Positions 42,633 to 52,219 of a stretch of 64,000 bases of DNA are shown here, one piece after another; position 1 is the stretch's first letter; every line of letters starts with the position of its first letter. The notes beneath the pieces are model-generated. The model searched no databases, was not told the DNA's origin, and was given only the letters and a program-made list of their open reading frames with translations. The translations under genes and the position numbers were made by a program. Source of the DNA: [Scytonema hofmanni] UTEX 2349 (GTDB taxonomy: Bacteria; Cyanobacteriota; Cyanobacteriia; Cyanobacteriales; Nostocaceae); contig NZ_KK073768.1 of the NCBI RefSeq assembly GCF_000582685.1, positions 5,169,193 to 5,233,192 of the forward strand. Direction: 5' to 3'.

Positions 42633-43031
42633 TTACTTAAAATTTGATGCTATCACTTTATCGGCAGTTAAGTTAAATTTGTCTTGCTGTTTAAACAAAT
42701 ACGTTACTGTATCAGTTTCTTGAATTTTTCCGTTTTGAAGGATTCTTACATTCCCAGTTAAAACAACTTTACGTTCTTTAGGGAATACTTCAGCTTTATC
42801 TGCTGTGGCATTAATCTTTGCTGCTTTGAAATCGAATTTAACATTACCTTGCCAAATATAGACATCCGCAACTGGCTGAGTTGTTTGTTTGATAGGTGTC
42901 GTCGCTGATGGCTGTGTGTCTAGCTGTTGAGAGCTAACACTGTTTATAATTACAAAAAGTGAAGTTACAGTGGTTAAAGTTGCGGGCAGTAAGAAAGACA
43001 AAACAATACGCCGAATAGATAGGAAACTCAT
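42633..43031 (-). CDS. LptA/OstA-like secreted protein
   Basis: A 132-residue protein with a signal peptide (LPATLTTVTSLFVIINSVSS) and a short OstA-like beta-strand domain: VADVYIWQGNVKFDFKAAKI, then KAEVFPKERKVVLTGNVRIL and QETDTVTYLFKQQDKFNLTA. The V-x-x-T-G-N-V-R signature in the middle is that of the LptA/OstA periplasmic family, which forms the lipopolysaccharide bridge to the outer membrane. It is shorter than standard LptA and lacks one strand set, so its role in LPS transport is inferred. Monocistronic, with a HIP1-free AT-rich promoter region. Confidence 0.65.
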   Translation of the reverse strand: MSFLSIRRIVLSFLLPATLTTVTSLFVIINSVSSQQLDTQPSATTPIKQTTQPVADVYIWQGNVKFDFKAAKINATADKAEVFPKERKVVLTGNVRILQNGKIQETDTVTYLFKQQDKFNLTADKVIASNFK

Positions 43032-43218
43032 ACTTAAATCTCGAAAACACTATTTTTTTCGTTTGTCAGTTGTGAATTTATCACATATCGGTAATTATAT
43101 AAATGTAACTTAAGTTATATGTATAAAATATTTTTATGAGAAGTATCTTATCATTATATTTACAGGGTTAATCTCACCGTTTTTGTTGGTTATCTGAGCA
43201 AATTTACAGGGCGATCGC

Positions 43219-43665
43219 ATGAAATATCAATATTCTCTCCAAGATGTAATCAAAACTCTCCAGCACGATTTACCAACACTTTTTCAGCAGGATATTTCCT
43301 ACGACATTTATACCCAAGATATCTATTTTAGCGACCCAGTAAATAAATTTAAAGGCAAAATAAACTATCGCATTATCTTTTGGACTTTACGATTTCACGC
43401 TCAATTATTTTTTACGCAGATTTATTTCGACCTCCATGAGGTGCAGCAAGAAGCTGAAAATACTATTTTAGCAAAGTGGACGGTTCGCGGTGTTTTACGT
43501 GTTCCTTGGAAAGCGCGTATATTTTTTAATGGCTACTCTACTTACAAACTGAACTCAGATAATCTCATATATGAGCATATCGACACCTGGGATCGGAAGC
43601 CAAGTGAGATTTTGAGCCAGTTTATCCGCAAAGGAGAAAGCGATGAAAAAGAGGGGGAAGGTTAA
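43219..43665 (+). CDS. DUF2358 protein
   Basis: A 148-residue soluble protein matching DUF2358 (an NTF2-like/SnoaL fold in cyanobacteria and plastids): SLQDVIKTLQHDLPTLFQQD, then YDIYTQDIYFSDPVNKFKGK and FDLHEVQQEAENTILAKWTV. YEHIDTWDRKP is the conserved end. The charged tail (SDEKEGEG) is variable. The start ATG follows a HIP1 octamer. The function is not known in any organism. Confidence 0.85.
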   Translation: MKYQYSLQDVIKTLQHDLPTLFQQDISYDIYTQDIYFSDPVNKFKGKINYRIIFWTLRFHAQLFFTQIYFDLHEVQQEAENTILAKWTVRGVLRVPWKARIFFNGYSTYKLNSDNLIYEHIDTWDRKPSEILSQFIRKGESDEKEGEG

Positions 43666-43856
43666 AGGGGAGGCAGTGCGTTGCGTATTTTCCCCTCGTT
43701 GTAGCACCTGCCGTGAAAGGGGGAAGGGAACCCCATATTTAAAAATACGGTACGGGAGAGCGCATGGAAGCTCCTAATTAGTTAACTTTTACGTACTTTC
43801 AGGCTTTGGGAAAATATATATCTTAAGATTGTCTTTAGATTTGCAAAAGCAATGTT

Positions 43857-44117
43857 ATGCTATTAAACAGAGAACAAGCTGTAGCAGTGGGGATATATCC
43901 GATGAACTCTTCGATATTACGTCAGATTTGGCTTGTGATTGAGGAAACCCAGACCAATATTCTTTTGGGATTCAATGATACGGAACTAACTCAGCAGTTA
44001 CTAAAGCAGTTGGAAAACAAGAAATTCCTTACCAGCGAAGAAACCGGCGCGATAAGTGCTTACATTAGTTCCAGAGTTCCGCTAATTCGTGATTTAGCTT
44101 TAGCACGCATAGGATGA
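43857..44117 (+). CDS. small conserved hypothetical protein
   Basis: An 86-residue protein not recognised. It begins MLLNREQAVAVGIYPMNSSI and has LVIEETQTNILLGFNDTELT and QLLKQLENKKFLTSEETGAI. It is helix-rich, soluble and free of cysteine. The only context is its position between DUF2358 and the broken HigB-like gene, in the same direction but without close coupling. Small proteins of this composition occur widely in Nostocales. Confidence 0.65.
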   Translation: MLLNREQAVAVGIYPMNSSILRQIWLVIEETQTNILLGFNDTELTQQLLKQLENKKFLTSEETGAISAYISSRVPLIRDLALARIG

Positions 44118-44189
44118 TTTGCTCCGTTTAATTAACAGTAACAAAAATCTCATACCTGAAAATCTGCGAAACCTTCAGATTATAACTTA

Positions 44190-44490
44190 ATGCACATCAT
44201 CAGTCGTAAAAAGTTACGAAAAGTGTGCAAAGAACACGCTGATTCCTGTGAAGCACGTATGGGACTGGTACGGAATTGCCAGTAAAGCAAACTGGAGAAA
44301 TTTGCTAGAAGTTCAAACAGTTTATCCTCAAGCGGAAGCAGTTAGCAACTTTACAATTTTTAATATTAAAGGCAATAAATATCGTTTAATCGTTAGTATT
44401 AATTATGAGAAGCAGGTCATATACATTAAATATGTCTTGACTCATGCAGAATATGACAAAGACAACTGGAAAAATGACCCTTACTATTAA
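44190..44490 (+). pseudogene. HigB-family toxin with frameshift
   Basis: From ATG at 44190: MHIISRKKLRKVCKEHADSC, then EA, after which the normal family sequence VWDWYGIASKANWRNLLEVQ continues in another frame. One extra base (the C within GAAGCACGTATGG, about 44252-44257) explains the shift. The remainder EAVSNFTIFNIKGNKYRLIV, then SINYEKQVIYIKYVLTHAEY is the full HigB-toxin body. The only start in the second frame, GTG at 44248, gives 80 codons. The toxin would be inactive or reduced; it is followed by the truncated antitoxin gene. Confidence 0.8.
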
Positions 44491-44605
44491 CCCAGAAATT
44501 TATAGTCAATTACTATCTAAATATCAGCCTAGAATTATTAAGACAGAAGCGGAAAATGATAAATTCTTAGAGATTGTTGATGCGAGTTTGTTTATTTTTG
44601 ACTAA
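44474..44605 (+). pseudogene. truncated HigA-like antitoxin
   Basis: Forty-three codons from ATG at 44474: MTLTINPEIYSQLLSKYQPR, then IIKTEAENDKFLEIVDASLF and IFD, stop. The first 35 match the N-terminus of antitoxins that go with this HigB type (MTLTFNxExYxxLLxxYQPRxIKTExExxxFLxIV, from memory), but the C-terminal DNA-binding part is gone. It overlaps the end of the HigB frame by 17 bp as in intact pairs. Both genes of this module are therefore damaged. Confidence 0.7.
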
Positions 44606-44646
44606 GATTGTGATATCGCAGTTGATAAAGGCTGAGGTTAGACAAA

Positions 44647-44883
44647 ATGGAGAAAGCAATATCTTTAAAAGAAGCTCTTGAATTAGTAAAACAGCTTTCG
44701 CTATTAGACAAAGTGCGCTTGATTGAGCAAGTTGCGCCCCAAATCGAAAGTGAATTGACAACTGTTAAGCCTAAACAGCGCTCATCTTTGAGAGGGCTAT
44801 GGCGGGGTAGCAATGTAACTGAGTCAGACATTGCCCTAATGAGACAACAAATGTGGGGAAACTTCCCTCGTGAGGATATTTGA
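44647..44883 (+). CDS. antitoxin of a VapBC-type pair
   Basis: A 78-residue protein: ISLKEALELVKQLSLLDKVR, then LIEQVAPQIESELTTVKPKQ and RSSLRGLWRGSNVTESDIAL. The first half is a short helical DUF2281-like antitoxin head; the second half (LRGLWRG..TE.DI...R..MW) is the disordered part that binds VapC toxins. Its stop codon overlaps the ATG of the PIN toxin gene by one base (TGATG), so the two are translationally coupled. It probably represses its own promoter together with the toxin. Confidence 0.85.
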   Translation: MEKAISLKEALELVKQLSLLDKVRLIEQVAPQIESELTTVKPKQRSSLRGLWRGSNVTESDIALMRQQMWGNFPREDI

Positions 44884-45284
44884 TGTCTAATGCAGTAACT
44901 GACACCCATGCGCTGATTTGGTATTTAGAAGATAATCCTCGCCTTAGTCCTGCTGCTAACCAAGTTTTTGAACAATGCGATCGCGGTGAAATTGTTATTT
45001 ATATCCCGACAATTTGCTTAGTAGAAATTGTATATTTACAGGAGAAAGGACGCATATCAGCACATATGAAGACTCAGCTAGATGCTGCATTAATTGCTGG
45101 AACTAGTGGGCTTATTTTAGTCAATCTGACTCTGGAGGTAGTTAATGCATTGGCTACAATACCAAGAGATAGTGTACCTGATATGCCTGACAGAATTATT
45201 GCAGCTACTGCTAAATATTTGGCTTTACCATTGATTAGTCGAGACACCAGGATGCCTTTATCTAAGGTAAGTATCATTTGGTAG
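44883..45284 (+). CDS. VapC-type PIN toxin
   Basis: A 133-residue PIN-domain ribonuclease: NAVTDTHALIWYLEDNPRLS (first Asp in TDTHA), ICLVEIVYLQEKGRI (Glu), VPDMPDRIIAATAKYLALPL (Asp) and ISRDTRMPLS (last Asp). All four catalytic acids are visible. It overlaps the antitoxin gene at TGATG. VapC toxins cut tRNA or rRNA when their antitoxin is lost. Here the pair looks intact, in contrast to the broken HigBA-like pair just upstream. The genes are in the same direction. Confidence 0.9.
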   Translation: MSNAVTDTHALIWYLEDNPRLSPAANQVFEQCDRGEIVIYIPTICLVEIVYLQEKGRISAHMKTQLDAALIAGTSGLILVNLTLEVVNALATIPRDSVPDMPDRIIAATAKYLALPLISRDTRMPLSKVSIIW

Positions 45285-45383
45285 AATGATAATTCCATAT
45301 CATTATCATTTTTCCAGTCGCATTATTATCTCTAGAATCAGACTACATGAATTTCATTTTTGGCTCCTATTAAAATAAGTTCC

Positions 45384-48269
45384 TCAACTCTTAACAATAG
45401 CTGGATATTGTTGCAAAACTTGCTGCAAATATTGCCCAGTATAAGACCTCGGATTCTTCGCTACATCCTCCGGTGTCCCCACTGCAATAATTTCTCCTCC
45501 TTTATCACCACCTTCGGGACCCAAATCTATCAACCAATCAGAACAACGAATCACATCTAAATTGTGTTCAATTACTAAAATTGAATTTCCTTTATCTACT
45601 AAACGTTGCAACACATCTAACAATTTGTGGACATCGTAAAAAGATAAGCCTGTAGTCGGTTCATCAATTAAATAAAGTGTCTTTCCTGTAGCGCGACGTG
45701 ATAATTCAGTAGCTAATTTCACCCGCTGCGCTTCACCACCAGATAAAGTTGTTGCAGGTTGTCCCAATTGAATGTAACCTAGTCCCACATCAACCAAAGT
45801 TTGTAACCTAGTAAAAGCTTTGGGAATATTTTGGAAAAAGTCTAAACTTTCCTCAACTGTCATATTGAGAACATCAGAAATAGACTTATCCTTGTACTTT
45901 ACTTGCAAAGTTTCTCGATTATATCTTGCACCTTTACAAACTTCGCATTGCACGTAAACATCAGGCAAAAAGTTCATTTCAATGACATTTACACCCTGTC
46001 CGCTGCAAGCTTCACAACGTCCACCTTTAACATTGAAAGAAAATTGTCCAGGTTTGTAACCTCTAGCTTTTGCTTCTACTGTTTGCGAAAATACATCGCG
46101 AATAACATCAAAAACCCCTGTATAAGTTGCAGGATTAGAACGCGGTGTGCGTCCAATTGGTGATTGGTCAATTACAATTGCTTTATCAACAGCATTTAAT
46201 CCCTTAATTCCCTGTAAATGTTTAGGTAAAGGAACTTTCTTTGTCAGTTGATGTTGCAATGCTGGGTAAAGTAATTCATTAATTAAAGTAGATTTTCCCG
46301 AACCAGAAACACCAGTAACAGCAACAAGTTTACCTAGAGGAATTTCGACATCGATATTTTTTAAGTTGTTGCGATGGGCATTTTCAATTATCAAACTTCG
46401 TCCATTTCCTTGCCGTCTTTCTGCTGGAGTTTCAATTACTCGTCGTCCTGATAAATACGCACCCGTTAAGGATTTTTCTGCGGTTAATAAGGCTTGTAAA
46501 TCACCTTGAGCAATTATATATCCGCCGTGAATTCCTGCACCGGGACCAATATCAACTATGTGGTTAGCTGCACGAATTGTTTCTTCATCATGCTCAACTA
46601 CAATTAACGTATTACCCAAATCGCGCAATTTAGTTAAAGTTCGCAGCAAGCGTCCGTTATCTCTTTGATGCAAACCGATACTTGGTTCATCTAAAACGTA
46701 GAGAACTCCTGTTAAACCAGAACCAATTTGAGTTGCTAAACGAATTCGTTGCGCTTCTCCACCGGAAAGTGTCATTGCTGGACGGTCAAGGGTGAGATAA
46801 TCTAATCCGACATCGAGCAAAAATTGCAATCTTGATTTAATTTCTCGCAGTACTAAATCAGCAATTTGCAATTGGCGATCGCTCAATTTTAATTCGTCAA
46901 TTTTCTGGCGACAATCGCGAATCGATACACCACTTAAATCTAACATGCAATACTGTCCCAACCGCACTGCTAAAGCTTCCGGTTTTAACCTTTTGCCGTG
47001 ACAAACTTCACACGGTTGATCTACTAAATACTGCTCTAATTTCTGCTTAATTAATTCGGAGCCACCTTCATATTGGCGCTGTAAAATTGGAATTGCCCCT
47101 TTGTAATTGTGCTTATTTTGATCTGCATTTTCTTCTCCATACAAAATAACTTGACGCTGTTCATCTGTTAATTTATACCAGTTATTTTGAAGTTCAAAAT
47201 CATAAGCTTGCCCAACCTTGTATAATAACTCCAAATAATAGGAATTATCCTTCTCTGACCAAGGTGCGATCGCTGCATACACAGGTGCTTCTGGATCGGG
47301 TACTACCAAATCTGGTGAAAACCTTCTTAAACTTCCTAATCCATGACAATTAGGACAAGCACCATAAGGTGAGTTAAACGAGAACAATCGCGGTGATAAT
47401 TCTTCCATTACTGCCCCATGTTCCGGACAAGCAAAATTTTCCGAAAATACTAGTTCTTGTTCGCTTGTCTCTTGTTCGTTGTCAGAAGTTGGAGTAATAA
47501 CTATGGTAGCAATACCATTTGATTGTTTTAAGCACGTAGAAAGGGAATCTACCAAACGCTCTTGTATGCCGTCTTTTTTCACAAGACGGTCAATTACTAC
47601 TTCAATGGTGTGAGTAAAATTCTTATCTAAGTCAATTGAATCTGATAATTCTCGCACTTCCCCATTAACGCGGATGCGGACAAAACCTTGAGAGGCAAGA
47701 CTTGATAAAAGCTTTTTATGGGTGCCTTTTTTACCTCGGACAACAGGCGCCAGGATTTGAAAGCGTGTGCGATCGCTTAAATCCATAATCCGATCAACCA
47801 TCTCGTCGATAGTTTGCGGTGCAATACAGCGATCGCATATCGGACAATGGGGTTCACCAGCACGTCCAAACAGCAAACGCAAGTAATCGTAAATTTCTGT
47901 TACAGTTCCAACTGTGGAGCGCGGGTTATGAGAAGTTGATTTTTGGTCGATAGAAATCGCCGGACTCAAACCTTCAATGGCTTCGACATCAGGTTTATCT
48001 AATTGTCCCAAAAATTGCCGTGCGTAGGCGCTCAAAGATTCAACGTAGCGGCGCTGTCCTTCGGCGAAAATGGTATCAAATGCTAAAGAAGACTTGCCAG
48101 AACCAGAAACCCCAGTAAAGACAATCAGGCGATCGCGTGGCAATTCTAAATCAATATTTTTCAGATTATGCTGCCTTGCACCCCGAATCCGAATGGTATT
48201 CTGGCTATTGGCGTTGGGGTGAGGAAGATGACCATTTAGTGATGATGCAGCAAGCTTTTGATCTGACAT
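45384..48269 (-). CDS. uvrA: excinuclease ABC subunit A
   Basis: A 961-residue protein with two ABC ATPase halves. The first has Walker A FTGVSGSGKSSLAFDTIF; the UvrB-binding and insertion domains follow; zinc fingers show as CPICDRC, CPNCHGLG and CEACSGQG..CEVCKGARY; the second Walker A is VTGVSGSGKSTLINELL. ABC signatures LSGGEAQRIRLATQI and LSGGEAQRVKLATEL and Walker B regions (YVLDEPSIGLHQRD, LIDEPTTGLSF) are intact. UvrA finds DNA damage and loads UvrB. It is a complete gene with the usual N-terminal IRGARQHNLKNIDLELPRD. The start could be at an upstream Met; ATG at 48269 is used. Confidence 0.97.
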   Translation of the reverse strand: MSDQKLAASSLNGHLPHPNANSQNTIRIRGARQHNLKNIDLELPRDRLIVFTGVSGSGKSSLAFDTIFAEGQRRYVESLSAYARQFLGQLDKPDVEAIEGLSPAISIDQKSTSHNPRSTVGTVTEIYDYLRLLFGRAGEPHCPICDRCIAPQTIDEMVDRIMDLSDRTRFQILAPVVRGKKGTHKKLLSSLASQGFVRIRVNGEVRELSDSIDLDKNFTHTIEVVIDRLVKKDGIQERLVDSLSTCLKQSNGIATIVITPTSDNEQETSEQELVFSENFACPEHGAVMEELSPRLFSFNSPYGACPNCHGLGSLRRFSPDLVVPDPEAPVYAAIAPWSEKDNSYYLELLYKVGQAYDFELQNNWYKLTDEQRQVILYGEENADQNKHNYKGAIPILQRQYEGGSELIKQKLEQYLVDQPCEVCHGKRLKPEALAVRLGQYCMLDLSGVSIRDCRQKIDELKLSDRQLQIADLVLREIKSRLQFLLDVGLDYLTLDRPAMTLSGGEAQRIRLATQIGSGLTGVLYVLDEPSIGLHQRDNGRLLRTLTKLRDLGNTLIVVEHDEETIRAANHIVDIGPGAGIHGGYIIAQGDLQALLTAEKSLTGAYLSGRRVIETPAERRQGNGRSLIIENAHRNNLKNIDVEIPLGKLVAVTGVSGSGKSTLINELLYPALQHQLTKKVPLPKHLQGIKGLNAVDKAIVIDQSPIGRTPRSNPATYTGVFDVIRDVFSQTVEAKARGYKPGQFSFNVKGGRCEACSGQGVNVIEMNFLPDVYVQCEVCKGARYNRETLQVKYKDKSISDVLNMTVEESLDFFQNIPKAFTRLQTLVDVGLGYIQLGQPATTLSGGEAQRVKLATELSRRATGKTLYLIDEPTTGLSFYDVHKLLDVLQRLVDKGNSILVIEHNLDVIRCSDWLIDLGPEGGDKGGEIIAVGTPEDVAKNPRSYTGQYLQQVLQQYPAIVKS

Positions 48270-48390
48270 ATCGGCAGGCTGAATAAATAGAGGCAGCGCG
48301 TTAAGTCCTTAATAATACTATCTTTACTGCTGTCTTAGAACAGTCGTACTGCTGTCTTATTGGTTATGATTTTACTCCTTTGGATAGAAG

Positions 48391-48428
48391 TTATGATAAT
48401 TTAAGGCGATCGCCTAAAATTATCATAA
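48391..48428. repeat. inverted repeat centred on a HIP1 site
   Basis: TTATGATAATTTAAGGCGAT and its complement CGCCTAAAATTATCATAA form a 38-bp inverted repeat with GGCGATCGCC in the middle and a single mismatch. It lies upstream of uvrA. Confidence 0.65.
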
Positions 48429-48451
48429 GTTGCAATGCCAGTAGGAAAAAC

Positions 48452-48482
48452 AGTAGAGACGTTCCGGCGGAACGTCTCTACT
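48452..48482. repeat. GTAGAGACGTTCC palindrome (perfect)
   Basis: AGTAGAGACGTTCCGG/CGGAACGTCTCTACT, perfect over 31 bp. Lies between uvrA and the tRNA gene, 21 bp from the tRNA 3' end. Confidence 0.8.
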
Positions 48483-48502
48483 GAATTATCATATTTTTGA
48501 AA

Positions 48503-48576
48503 TGGCTCAGGTGTGACTCGAACACACGACCTCAGGCTTATGAGTCCCACGCTCTAACCAACTGAGCTACTGAGCC
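48503..48576 (-). tRNA. trnM: tRNA-Met (anticodon CAT)
   Basis: Read on the minus strand: acceptor GGCTCAG pairs with CTGAGCC plus discriminator A; D-arm GCTCAGTTGGTTAGAGC; anticodon loop CTCATAA with CAT; variable loop AGGTC; T-arm GTGTG-TTCGAGT-CACAC. The cloverleaf is complete; CCA is not encoded. With the CAT anticodon it could be elongator Met or, after lysidine modification, Ile; the initiator is excluded by the paired first base pair. It reads in the same direction as the M23 gene. Confidence 0.92.
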
Positions 48577-48790
48577 AAACTTTTTTCATGCCTTCCTTAA
48601 TATAGCAGAAAAAATTTTTCTTGCCTAGCTTTTAACTCAATTATTTTTTTGCGCTCCTCAAGGCAAAGAATATTACGTAATAGAAATCAGGGAGTAGGAA
48701 ATAAAATCTTTACCACTCCCGGCTCATTACTCCCTAGTAGCTGTAATGAAAAGCGTTCATAGGGAGTTTAACCAAAAAGACAGCCAGGAG

Positions 48791-51061
48791 CTACAGGCGA
48801 GCGGGTAACAAAGCTATTGGATTAACAGCACCTCTGCCTGATGCATGAATTTCAAAGTGGGTGTGTGGACCAGTACTAAAGCCTGTGCTGCCCATTAAAG
48901 CAATTGTGTCGCCTTGGCGCACTGGTTGACCTGCCTGCACCAGGATTTTGCTGTTATGACCGTAGCGAGTCATGCTGCCATCGTTATGGCGGATATCGAC
49001 AACATTGCCGTAGCCACCTCTATTCCAGCCAGCTTTTTCAATTACACCATCAGCCGATGCGTATATTGGTGTGCCTGTACCGTTAGCAACGTCAATACCT
49101 TTGTGTGGACGTCCCCAACGCTGCCCAAAGCCAGAGGTGAGGACACCCTTGGCGGGCCAAATATAAGCAGTGGTCATGGTAGACGGAGCGGGCATGGTCG
49201 GGTCAATCGCTCTGGGTAAGTATCTATCCACTGCTGCTGTTAAAGGCGGTAAATCTGGAGAAACTGTTCTTCCGCGCATTCCTCCAAGAGATGCAGAAGC
49301 ATCAACACCAACAGGAGGTGTGGCAATTCTCACACTTGGTCTGTTGCCGCTAGGATTCCACTGACGTGATGTTTGATTAATAAAAAAGAAATCTGGATTA
49401 ACTGCGTCATTGGTGCGTTGAGTTGCACTGAATTGAGGCTGAACAGGTTGAGCGCTATAGTTAGGTGCCATCGGTTTAGGAACGAGGATCGGCACCGCAA
49501 CATTATTCACTCTATTAACGGGATTCGACACCGCGAAATTATCCGGTCGAGAAACAGGAATCTGCACCGCAGCTTCGTTGCTTGGGGATTCTGTAGGTAC
49601 GACTACGTTACCAGATTGTTGAGCGCGGTATTTCGCCCGTAGTCTCTCAATTTCGTCTTGCAAGCTACGCAGGCGTGGATTATTTTTTGTCCGTGTTACC
49701 TCTGGCGGCTTTTTCGCCAGTTGCATTTGATTCAAGTTTTGTGGGACTGGGCTGTCACCACCGATACCATAAGCGGGGGCTGTGGTGAGGTCTGTTGTGG
49801 GCTTAATCGCAGTTGCTTGAATCTGGTTGCCAGAAATTACTGCTGTCGGGATGGTAACACCGTTCTTGTTAGCCGTGAATGATGGCTGTGAAGGCTCAGA
49901 AGGAGTTAAGCCAGCGCTAAATGTTAATGATGGCGTAACAATCTCAGGGGCACTACCAGGCTGCACAGGAGTAACTGCTGGGACAGTTGGCTGGATGGCA
50001 GTACTGCGGTTTTCGGCAGATGGAACTGTGAGTTTTTGATTGATTCGCAGTTCGTTGGGATTGTTGAGATTATTTGCCTTGATTATTTCTGAGACTGAAG
50101 TACCGCGATCGCTAGCGATCGTTCCTAATGTATCTCCAGGCTTAACTTCGTAAGCTACCTTTGGTGATGGCGTCAGGCGTGTGTTTGTCGCGACCGTCGG
50201 CGCATTTTTTACGTTTGCCTGCTTTAACTTCGATATGAGGCTTGCTTGGCTGGCATCGGTAGCATTTTTTGATGGCTGTAATGCAGTGTTATTTGCGTTC
50301 AACTGTGGTGTTTTTTCCACCGCAATCGTTGGCTGTGCTACCTCGTTTGTTGTTTGTGATAATTTGGTCTCCTCAGACCGCCACTCCGCCAGACTTCTTC
50401 TTAAACGGTTCGATTTTTCTTGTAAGCGATTGATTGCAAAGTCTTGCTGTGCCCTCAATTGAGAATTGATTTCACCGCTATTCGCGACTGATGCTGACGA
50501 AACTACTGTTTGTGGTTGGGCATTCAAGGATATGCTTTGAGCGTCAGCAATTGCAGTGCGATCGCTTTGCTGATTGGCATAACTCTTGGGAATGCTTACT
50601 TTTTCTGCGGCTTGAGGCTGCAAATTTACCGACTGTTGGATTGTGGTAGTTGTTCTGGCTACCACAGGTGCAGCAACTTGCAATTTAGCTTGAAGCCCAG
50701 GCACTTGTGAAATTGCTGTTGGTTCCACTATTTGAGGACTTCCCAGCACGCTTACTGATGACGCGGCTTGATATTCCAGTTTTGGCGTGGGCGCAAATTT
50801 CACCTCGGTGTTAGGAGCCGCAGGAATCGTTGAGGCTGTGTTTTGATTGCCTACAGGGGCTGCTGCTTGGGCTTGGTCGCCTTGCCGAGTCACCAGGAGG
50901 CTGGTAGCTCCCATTGAAATTGCCAAACCAATCATGGCGGCTTTTGTCCGTCCCTGGCGGTTAAAGCATGGATTAACCACGTTTAGCTGTTCCGCTGGGG
51001 CATTGTCACTGTGGGGATTTTCAAGCACAGCCTTCACTTTCTCCTTTAATGCTCGTTTCAA
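48791..51061 (-). CDS. LysM and M23 peptidase protein
   Basis: A 756-residue envelope protein. An N-terminal cytosolic stretch precedes a membrane segment (AAMIGLAISMGATSLLVT); then a long disordered Gln/Pro/Ser/Ala-rich region; a LysM domain at about 305-350 (YEVKPGDTLGTIASDRGTSV); and a C-terminal M23 lysostaphin-like domain from about 635. The Zn site is visible: HKGIDVANG (first His and Asp) and HTHFEIH. It is like NlpD/EnvC-type cell-wall hydrolases or their activators that work at septation. The start is TTG at 51061, supported by AGGAGG about 7 bp upstream, and no earlier ATG is available. Confidence 0.93.
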   Translation of the reverse strand: MKRALKEKVKAVLENPHSDNAPAEQLNVVNPCFNRQGRTKAAMIGLAISMGATSLLVTRQGDQAQAAAPVGNQNTASTIPAAPNTEVKFAPTPKLEYQAASSVSVLGSPQIVEPTAISQVPGLQAKLQVAAPVVARTTTTIQQSVNLQPQAAEKVSIPKSYANQQSDRTAIADAQSISLNAQPQTVVSSASVANSGEINSQLRAQQDFAINRLQEKSNRLRRSLAEWRSEETKLSQTTNEVAQPTIAVEKTPQLNANNTALQPSKNATDASQASLISKLKQANVKNAPTVATNTRLTPSPKVAYEVKPGDTLGTIASDRGTSVSEIIKANNLNNPNELRINQKLTVPSAENRSTAIQPTVPAVTPVQPGSAPEIVTPSLTFSAGLTPSEPSQPSFTANKNGVTIPTAVISGNQIQATAIKPTTDLTTAPAYGIGGDSPVPQNLNQMQLAKKPPEVTRTKNNPRLRSLQDEIERLRAKYRAQQSGNVVVPTESPSNEAAVQIPVSRPDNFAVSNPVNRVNNVAVPILVPKPMAPNYSAQPVQPQFSATQRTNDAVNPDFFFINQTSRQWNPSGNRPSVRIATPPVGVDASASLGGMRGRTVSPDLPPLTAAVDRYLPRAIDPTMPAPSTMTTAYIWPAKGVLTSGFGQRWGRPHKGIDVANGTGTPIYASADGVIEKAGWNRGGYGNVVDIRHNDGSMTRYGHNSKILVQAGQPVRQGDTIALMGSTGFSTGPHTHFEIHASGRGAVNPIALLPARL

Positions 51062-52219
51062 AGACGACCTCCTATGATCTACTAGCGCTTAACTGACCTC
51101 GATCTTTAATTCGGATATTAGTCAATGATCTAGATCACATTTAATCACAGATCGAGATCACACTCATCAGAGACACTTACGCAAGATTATCTTGCTTCTC
51201 TGATTTAGACAAGTTAATTACACGATCGCAAAATTTAAATTTTTCATTTTCAAGTTGCTGTGCTTACTTGTCCGTTCGACTCCCCTACACCTGGCAATAT
51301 ATGCTTTTAGAGCGTTGTCTAATGTCTATCTTGCTTTCATTAGCACTTTATCCACAAATAAAAATTTGCGCTCGTTCGCTAGATATGAGCTAAGACTTCA
51401 AACAAAAGCGATGCCCCTACTGTAGATATCTTCTAGACTTATGCACCCAATCCGCCTTCTCAACACGAGACTTTACGTTGATTCTTCCCTGAAAGACAAC
51501 CGTATAAACTCGCACGCCGTTTTTTGCTGTTCAAATTTCACTTTTTTCGCAAAAATAGCTCAAATGCTTTAGAAGACAAGCTTGCACTGTTTTTGTTCCC
51601 AAAAAATAGAGCTTCCAATTCATGAAAAACTATCATTCGGGTCAGATAGCCGCTCAAACTTTATATACAAATTTCTTATATAACCCCGCCCAAATTCGTA
51701 AGTATTTTTCACTATTTTTTCTTAACAAATCTTTTAAAAGTATACTAGTTATTTTGTTTAACATAAACAAGATTTTTTTTTGATGTTTTTATTTATGCCT
51801 ACCTGACTTGAAACAGGGGGAAAGGCAAAAGGGAAAAAATATTTTCATGAGTTATTGGTATACGCAATTGATGATGGCTACTTGAAAAAGGGACTGGGGA
51901 CTAGGGATTAGGGACTGGGGACACAGGATTATTGTTCGCTCTCTTCAGACCCCAAGCAAGTTTTAAAGAAAACGGAAGTGCCTTTTCCCCAGTCCCCAGA
52001 CTCATAGTCCCGGAGCGCCATTCCTCTCTTAGACTTGCTGCGCTCTTGTGTCGGGGAAACAATCTTGGCGACCCGTTGAATGTATTTAAAATAATAGACA
52101 TCTCCCGAAAAGACATAGAGACGTTCCGGCGGAACGTCTCTACAAGGGTTTCGGGCAACGCATAATTAAATTTATTTATGAGCATTTCTCCTGCCTCCTG
52201 CCCTCTGCCTCCTGCCTCC
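51062..52219. other. long AT-rich spacer
   Basis: 1158 bp between the M23 gene and the TrmL gene. No gene is supported. Contents: the M23 promoter region, an STRR run (GGGACTG type) at 51892-51920, one palindrome TAGAGACGTTCCGG/CGGAACGTCTCTA at 52116-52142, and CTGCCTC repeats at 52188-52220 reaching the TrmL stop. Six bases before the palindrome sits AGACATCTCC, which equals the end of the IS at 27602. Confidence 0.5.

Noticed and set aside
48503..48576. Integration of a CAST element next to the tRNA gene
   Set aside because: No transposon end motif or tRNA-like fragment was found beside the tRNA; the flanks are only a palindrome and plain spacer.
48914..50462. Several long plus-strand frames opposite the M23 peptidase gene
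   Set aside because: They mirror the Pro/Gln/Ser-rich coding strand; no ribosome sites and no known motifs.
52096..52111. AGACATCTCCCGAAAAGACA, equal in part to the end of the IS at 27602
   Set aside because: Only about 10 bases agree without a gap and no second end is nearby; could be chance or a tiny scar.
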